From: Tipula vernalis
Taxonomy: Eukaryota > Arthropoda > Insecta > Diptera > Tipulidae
Length of the DNA: 64,000 nucleotides
Assembly: GCA_958295665.1 (NCBI GenBank)
Contig: OY282560.1
Span: 143,150,091-143,214,090, forward strand
Reading direction: 5' to 3'
Positions 59,421 through 64,000 of the stretch are shown one piece after another; positions within the stretch are counted from its first letter, which is position 1, and each line of letters starts with the position of its first letter. The notes beneath the pieces were generated by a model. The model was not told the origin of the DNA, did not search any database, and saw nothing but the letters and a program-made list of their open reading frames with translations. The position numbers were made by a program, and so were the translations under genes.

Positions 59421-60930
59421 GGGTGGTCATTTTGTGGTGCTATATCACACCTTTATATCACTAATGGAGACTTTTTTTGTGTGATATAAAAAAATGGGGA
59501 AAGTCTACAAACACATCCCTGCAAAATGAATTTTAAGGGGAAAATGATGAATCAAAGTGATAAGTTGACGTTTCCACATAACCTCAAATGACATTATATG
59601 AAAATTTTATACGAAGTGCTATTTGTGTGGTGATAAAGTAATACTTTAATGCAAAGGTGTTTATTATTTAAATAAAATGTTAAAAATATAATAATCAATC
59701 CTTTGTCAATCAACAATTTTATTTTGCACTTTGTTTCATGATAATTTTCATTCATTTTTTTAAAACCCCAATTTAGTTGTTTTCCATCAAACTATTTGGA
59801 GTTTGATCAAAAAAAACTAAATTAAAGTTTCAAAAAAATGAATGAAAATTACCATGAAACCAAGTGCAAAATAAAATTGTCGATTGAAAAAAGACCAATT
59901 AATAGATTTTTAACATAACATAACTAGAAAAACCTTTGGTTTGTTAGAATTTGATGTTTAAACATTGACCAATATTTGCATTTTGTGGGGTTATGTCAGA
60001 TGGTTTATGTTGATTTTTGTTTAAGAATTTTTTTTTGTCCTTTGCTATTATGAGCTCCCGATGAAATTTGTTATTCTAGGCAACTAGAATGTTATTTTTA
60101 ACAAATAATTTACGACACAAAATTAAAATAATTGTTGATTTTTGTATTTCATTTTTCTTGTAAATTTAACAATAACCCATTAATTTTATTTCAAAAATAT
60201 ATAAATGATCATTTTGTTAATAAATATCATTCATTTAAATTTCGCGTCAATGTAAGTTTCATTCATTTTTTGATATTTTTATTAGAGCTTTTTTTAACTA
60301 AACTCCATATAAAACAAATGTAAACAAGAAAATAATTTTTTTTTGTTCCACTTGTAAAAGTAAGACGGAAGAAGTTGTGGTCTTTTTCGTTTAAAGAATT
60401 ATGCGACGTGACGATATTCATCCATAACAACACCATAGTTAGCTACGACAATTTATTTTTCGCACAGTATTGCCAAATGTGATATATTACCACAAAATGA
60501 CAACACTGCAAAATGAATTTTAAGGGGAAAGCAATGAATCAAATTGATGATTTGACACGTAACCTCAATTGTTGATTTTTGTATTAATATGTAATATAAA
60601 AATCAACAATTATTTCAGTTTTGTGTATTAAATTGTATGTTAAAAGAACTATTCTAGTAGCCTAGAATAACAAATTTTACAAAAACAATCATCCTCCTAA
60701 CAGAAATGGACAAAAAATAAGCAATTCTTAAACGAAAATCAACATAAACCATCTGACATAACCTCACAAAATGCAAATAATGGTCGGTGTTTAAACATGA
60801 AATTCTAATATACCAAAGGGTTTTCTAGTTATGTTAACTTAAAAATATAATAATTAGTCTTTTGTTAATCAACAATTTTGGTTTGCAGTTCGTATCACAG
60901 TAATTTTTATTCATTTTTTTATATAATGCG
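59419..60930. repeat. Cluster of nested, mutually inverted TIR elements
   Basis: A possible outer element runs from CTGGGTGGTCATTTTGTGGT (59419) to its imperfect inverse ACCACAAAATGACAACACTG (60489-60508). A unit with ACATAACTAGAAAAMCCTTT, CATTTTGTGRGGTTATGTCA and GATGGTTTATGTTGATTTTY occurs forward at 59836-60155 and inverted at 60590-60910 (about 320 bp, roughly 85% by eye). A shortened inverted piece lies at 59687-59770. GCAAAATGAATTTTAAGGGG occurs in direct orientation at 59519 and 60508. So at least three copies of one unit sit here in two orientations. No coding region. Confidence 0.75.
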
Positions 60931-61209
60931 CATGACTTTTGAAAGATTATAAAATGGAAAAAGGCCCTAACTTTTGTTATTATTATAATATAGTAACACA
61001 GATGTCTCTTAAACACAGCTTTTTTGATATAAATAATTTGAAATATTTATCAGCCGCTTTTAATTTTTGTGACACTACAAGGAAAATCGAATAAAAAACG
61101 AAAATATAAAACATTTTCACAAATTTATTAGAAATAAAAAAAAATTAATAAATACTAAAAGTGTGCATATTAAAAATGTGTAGAATTATTTCTGTTGTTA
61201 TCTTATATT
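60931..61209. other. Intergenic, no gene seen
   Basis: Short AT-rich gap between the palindromic cluster and the unassigned gene remnant; nothing recognised. Confidence 0.4.
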
Positions 61210-61821
61210 TTATCCTTTTCCAGCACCATCCTTCAATTTTTTTATTCTTTGTTTGCGAATTTTTTTATTGCCAATATACATTCGAATACTTTCGAAATTT
61301 AAAGTCTCCTCACATTCGAACTGCTTGATTTCATCTAATTAATTCCTTGGAATTTTATAAATTAACTGCTCGAAATTATTTATATTAAGAACAATTATGG
61401 CGCAAAATGTTTTGCCACAGGTGCCAACATAATTATTTAACTGTCTAATGCCCGCTCATACTCTCCACTAAATTTGGAATGAATTCGTAAGGCCTTGCAT
61501 TTTTGAAATGCCAGATTGAACGTGACGCCTTTAATGTAGTAATTTGTAGAATCGTTCGTTTTTTCCTTAATTTTCCTCAAATTTGGGATTTTCGAGCAAC
61601 GCTTCATGAATATTTGCGTCAAGTGTATTTCGATGTGTTTGAAAGTCATTGATCGTGAACGCCTTTTTTGCGAGTTTATTATTCCAGGAAACGAGGCAGA
61701 AATCAGTTTTAAAACATACTTGCGGATAGCCAGTTCCGATGAGAGGTTGGTGTAACATCAGCCAGCATCATTCTTTTATCTTATCGGGCGGATTGACCCC
61801 GTTTAATTTTCCCTTGAACAT
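61210..61821 (-). pseudogene. Unassigned protein remnant of about 200 codons, intronless
   Basis: From a Met at 61821 the minus strand reads MFKGKLNGVNPPDKIKE, stop, then LIGTGYPQVCFKTDFCLVSW, KLAKKAFTINDFQTHRNTLD, ANIHEALLENPKFEEN. After a shift near 61590 it reads YYIKGVTFNLAFQKCKALRI, HSKFSGEYERALD. After a shift near 61440 it reads YVGTCGKTFCAIIVLNINNF, EQLIYKIPRN, stop, LDEIKQFECEETLNFESIRM, YIGNKKIRKQRIKKLKDG, stopping at 61210. The pieces are colinear with few breaks, unlike random frames, and have a charged, globular composition. I do not recognise the family. It has no RT, integrase or transposase motif. It may be a retrocopied or decayed host gene, or an old endogenous viral gene. 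Confidence 0.5.
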
Positions 61822-61958
61822 TTTTTATTTATACTAACTAAATCTTACTTTAATTTTTGTTTTTAAAATTAAAATAAAGTTTTAACTACATAGGGGTATT
61901 TATTTTAAATTTATTATATTTTATGTATCTCAGTAATACGAGAATACCCATTAGTAGT

Positions 61959-62800
61959 TTATTGCCACACGTAACTCATCGTGTCAAATTTTCGAGTTAA
62001 ATTTGATTGATTTCGTTTTGTTGGTTGGACAAAATTTGTAGCACTTGGAAATTGTGCAAATTGTTGCTGATACGGTGGTATTTGTATTTGTTGCCCTGGA
62101 AATGAAATTGGATTTGTCCCGTCATCATTGGTTCTCATATTGAACATATTTTGTTAAGGAATGATTGGAATATGTGGATTTTGTTCCATCGATGGTGTTT
62201 GATTTGTTAAATTTAGAGCACTCAAATTAAACTGATGTCCCACAAATTGATTTGCACCCGCCAGCATTATATCCGGATATTGTTGTAGCATTCCAACATA
62301 CTGATTTTGCGGCATATGTTGTATTTTTGCTGCCGGAAAACCACCAGACATTGAGCCATTGAATGTATAAAATCCCATTGGGTTTTATTTTGCTGTGGCC
62401 GCATACGAGTAAGTTCAATCTTTGTAGATTTAGGGCTACTTGAACTCTTTTTAGGTTTACCAAAACCAGAGACGATAAATTTAAATTAGTCGTCCGCTAG
62501 TCAATTTTTTCTTACTTTTCTGTCGTTCTATCTCCTCGTCAACTTATTTGTTCTAATCAACCTAAAAGTATCAAAAAATTAAAATGTTGTTTAAAAAAAT
62601 AAATTCATTAATAAAACTATTTACTTAATGTTCGTATTTTGCTCAAATCAAGCTTTCTAGCGCTGAACCATTTTGTTTTGCACGAAATCCGTCCGGTAAT
62701 TGAGCCTCATATACAGCCCGAGCTCTTGAATTTCCCATTTGCTCAAATGCATAAAAAAAACTATATTCTTTGAGCTCATGGTGGTTTTGAGAAACAAATA
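61959..62800 (-). pseudogene. ArfGAP (SMAP1/2-type) pseudogene, 3' half
   Basis: The minus strand carries the end of an ArfGAP domain, MGNSRARAVYEAQLPDGFR, then ALES.I and AKYEH (compare MGN.KAR..YEA.LPE.FRRPQ of SMAP proteins). A 63-bp GT-AG intron follows, then VD.NK.VDEEIERQKSKKK, a Ser/Lys stretch, and a Gln/Pro/Met-rich tail (FNGSMSGGFPAAKIQHMPQN; GQQIQIPPYQQQFAQFP) ending SYVWQ at 61959. SMAP proteins activate GTP hydrolysis by Arf6/Arf1 in clathrin-dependent traffic and have such a low-complexity C-terminus. In-frame stops interrupt it (before AKYEH, after it, twice in VD.NK.VDE, and after IPIIP) and the zinc finger is missing, so this is an unprocessed, decayed duplicate. Confidence 0.72.
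62562..62624 (-). other. Intron remnant (63 bp) in the ArfGAP pseudogene
   Basis: The minus strand starts GTAAATAGTTTTATT and ends TTTTTTGATACTTTTAG, a good donor and a polypyrimidine-led acceptor. It lies between the codons for KYEH and VD in phase 0. The length is typical for short fly introns. Its retention argues against a processed retrocopy. Confidence 0.6.
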
Positions 62801-62999
62801 AATCAATATAAAATCTTGCGATACTAAGATCACGCATAATTATAGACAAGTTGTGTTGATGTCTAAAAGTTAAAAAATAAAATTATCATGGCTATTATGG
62901 GTCCGTTTGATAATTCACACGGTGCGGTGCAGTGTACATTTTTTGCTTTATTTCATCAATATAAAATAAATCGAAATATCATTTTGAATTATTTAATGG

Positions 63000-64000
63000 A
63001 ACCTAACTAAGCAGGCAAGCAAGCAATACATTTGGCGATGTAATCCTTTACAAATGCCTCTTGAACATCAATATGTTTGGTACTTGACGACAATTTCTCC
63101 TCCTTAATGAATTTCAAACAACTTTGATTGTCTTCGAAAATTGTTGTCGGTTTTTCAATGCGTTGATCGAAATCATTGAGTAAACGACGAATCCAATTCG
63201 CCTCTTGACATGCTTCAGACAACGCAATAAATTCTGCTTCCGTTGATGATAACGCAATGCAATCCTGTCTTCGACTGCACCAACTGAGAATACCGTTACA
63301 ATACTTGAATATGTAACCAGATTGTGACTTTCTGCTTGAACGATCATCAGCTTAACTTGCATCTGCATATCCGATTAACTGATCCGTACCATCACTCTTG
63401 CCAAGTGACAATTGCAAACCGGCAGTACCCTTGGGATACTTTAATACTCGTTTCAATTCGTTTCAATCCTCCTGGTTTGAACTGAACATGTTTTGTGCTA
63501 GAATTGAAACTGCTGCCGATATGTCAGGTCTTGTGTTAACTGATATGTACAGTAAGCAACCAAGCAACTTTTGATATTTGCCGTTGCCTAACAACAAATC
63601 CGTATCTCCCCCTTTACCATATCCAACTGATAATGACATTTGGATTCCTTTAGTAATTTTCCAATGTAAGCAGTCTGATTCAACGTGTAAAAGCCATCTG
63701 CTTCTTTCTTGACTTGAAGACTCAAGAAATCCTTAATCTCTCCCAAGTTCTTAATCTTGAATTTCGAACTTAAAAACGTTTCGCACTTGGAGATTATCTC
63801 GTAGTTTTCACCAGCAATGACCACATCGCCAACGTAGATTAATACGTAGCATATTTTTCCATCAAGTTTGTAGTTGTACAAGCATGGATCAATCTTGCTT
63901 TGAACAAAACCGAAATCGATGAGAATTTGATGAATTGTTTTGTTCCAATTGCGCGCTGATTGCTTTAGACTATATAATTTCCGTTTTAGTAGACACACTA
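63000..64000 (-). pseudogene. Ty1/copia remnant C (RT end and RNase H), right edge cut by window
   Basis: Read right to left: RT (KRKLYSLKQSARNWNKTIHQ, KIDPCLYNYKLDGKICYVLI, IKNLGEIKDFLSLQVK), a connection region with shifts near 63590 and 63440, and RNase H (QLIGYADAS, RSSRKSQSGYIFKYCNGILS, ALSEACQEANWIRRLL, FEDNQSCLKFIKEEKLSSST, KHIDV). The RT box YVDD reads YVGD, so one catalytic Asp is lost. A stop follows DAS, and the RNase H is in three frames. The upstream RT and the rest would lie beyond 64000. No LTR is recognised between 62870 and 63000. Confidence 0.93.

Noticed and set aside
1..64000. Copia remnants A and C as two ends of one element
   Set aside because: Both are on the minus strand with the wrong relative order (A lacks RT at the left edge, C starts in RT at the right edge and lies upstream), and 60 kb of other sequence intervenes.

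Overview
Eukaryotic, AT-rich, repeat-dominated DNA, almost certainly from an insect and most likely a fly (Diptera; inference). The grounds are the mix of element families (copia, Ty3/gypsy, jockey-like and I-like LINEs, hAT, Harbinger, piggyBac, mariner-like), (CAG/TTG)n-rich intergenic DNA, a LINE tail of AACCT repeats, and a 63-bp GT-AG intron in the only host-gene remnant. No bacterial-type operon, rRNA, tRNA or CRISPR array is visible. No clearly functional host gene is present: nearly every coding stretch is a broken transposable element.

Layout. 1-1.5 kb: Ty1/copia remnant (minus strand) running off the left edge. 2.3-5.1 kb: two degenerate tandem arrays. 5.8-8.6 kb: second copia remnant with a primer-binding site and possible LTR, followed by about 80 copies of an 8-bp unit (8.7-9.35 kb). 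9.4-13.6 kb: AT-rich desert with palindromic MITE copies. 13.6-16.9 kb: two broken RNase H-bearing LINEs. 17.2-19.9 kb: jockey-like LINE split by an I-like LINE 3' end with an 8-bp target duplication. 19.9-21.2 kb: non-autonomous hAT element with a perfect 8-bp duplication. 21-27 kb: desert. 26.9-28.7 kb: two related LTRs, the second with a foldback-like element in its TATA region. 31.5-34.6 kb: Ty3/gypsy pol pseudogene. 37.3-38.3 kb: MITE and a dispersed repeat.

39.8-47.0 kb is the most structured part. One LINE is cut first by a 3.5-kb long-TIR element, which carries two copies of a smaller TIR element, one of them holding yet another palindromic MITE. The LINE is cut again by a Harbinger element. 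47.1-50.5 kb: hAT transposase pseudogene and a 461-bp near-perfect palindrome. 50.8-53.0 kb: piggyBac remnant interrupted by a 602-bp insert with a 23-bp duplication. 57.8-59.4 kb: the longest open LINE reverse transcriptase in the window (484 codons). 59.4-60.9 kb: palindromic repeat cluster. 61.2-62.8 kb: an unrecognised intronless gene remnant of about 200 codons and an ArfGAP (SMAP-type) pseudogene. 63-64 kb: third copia remnant running off the right edge.

The elements do not form a pathway. The interest lies in the nesting order, which dates them relative to each other, in the different catalytic residues each copy has lost, and in several TIR families whose class I cannot assign from sequence alone.
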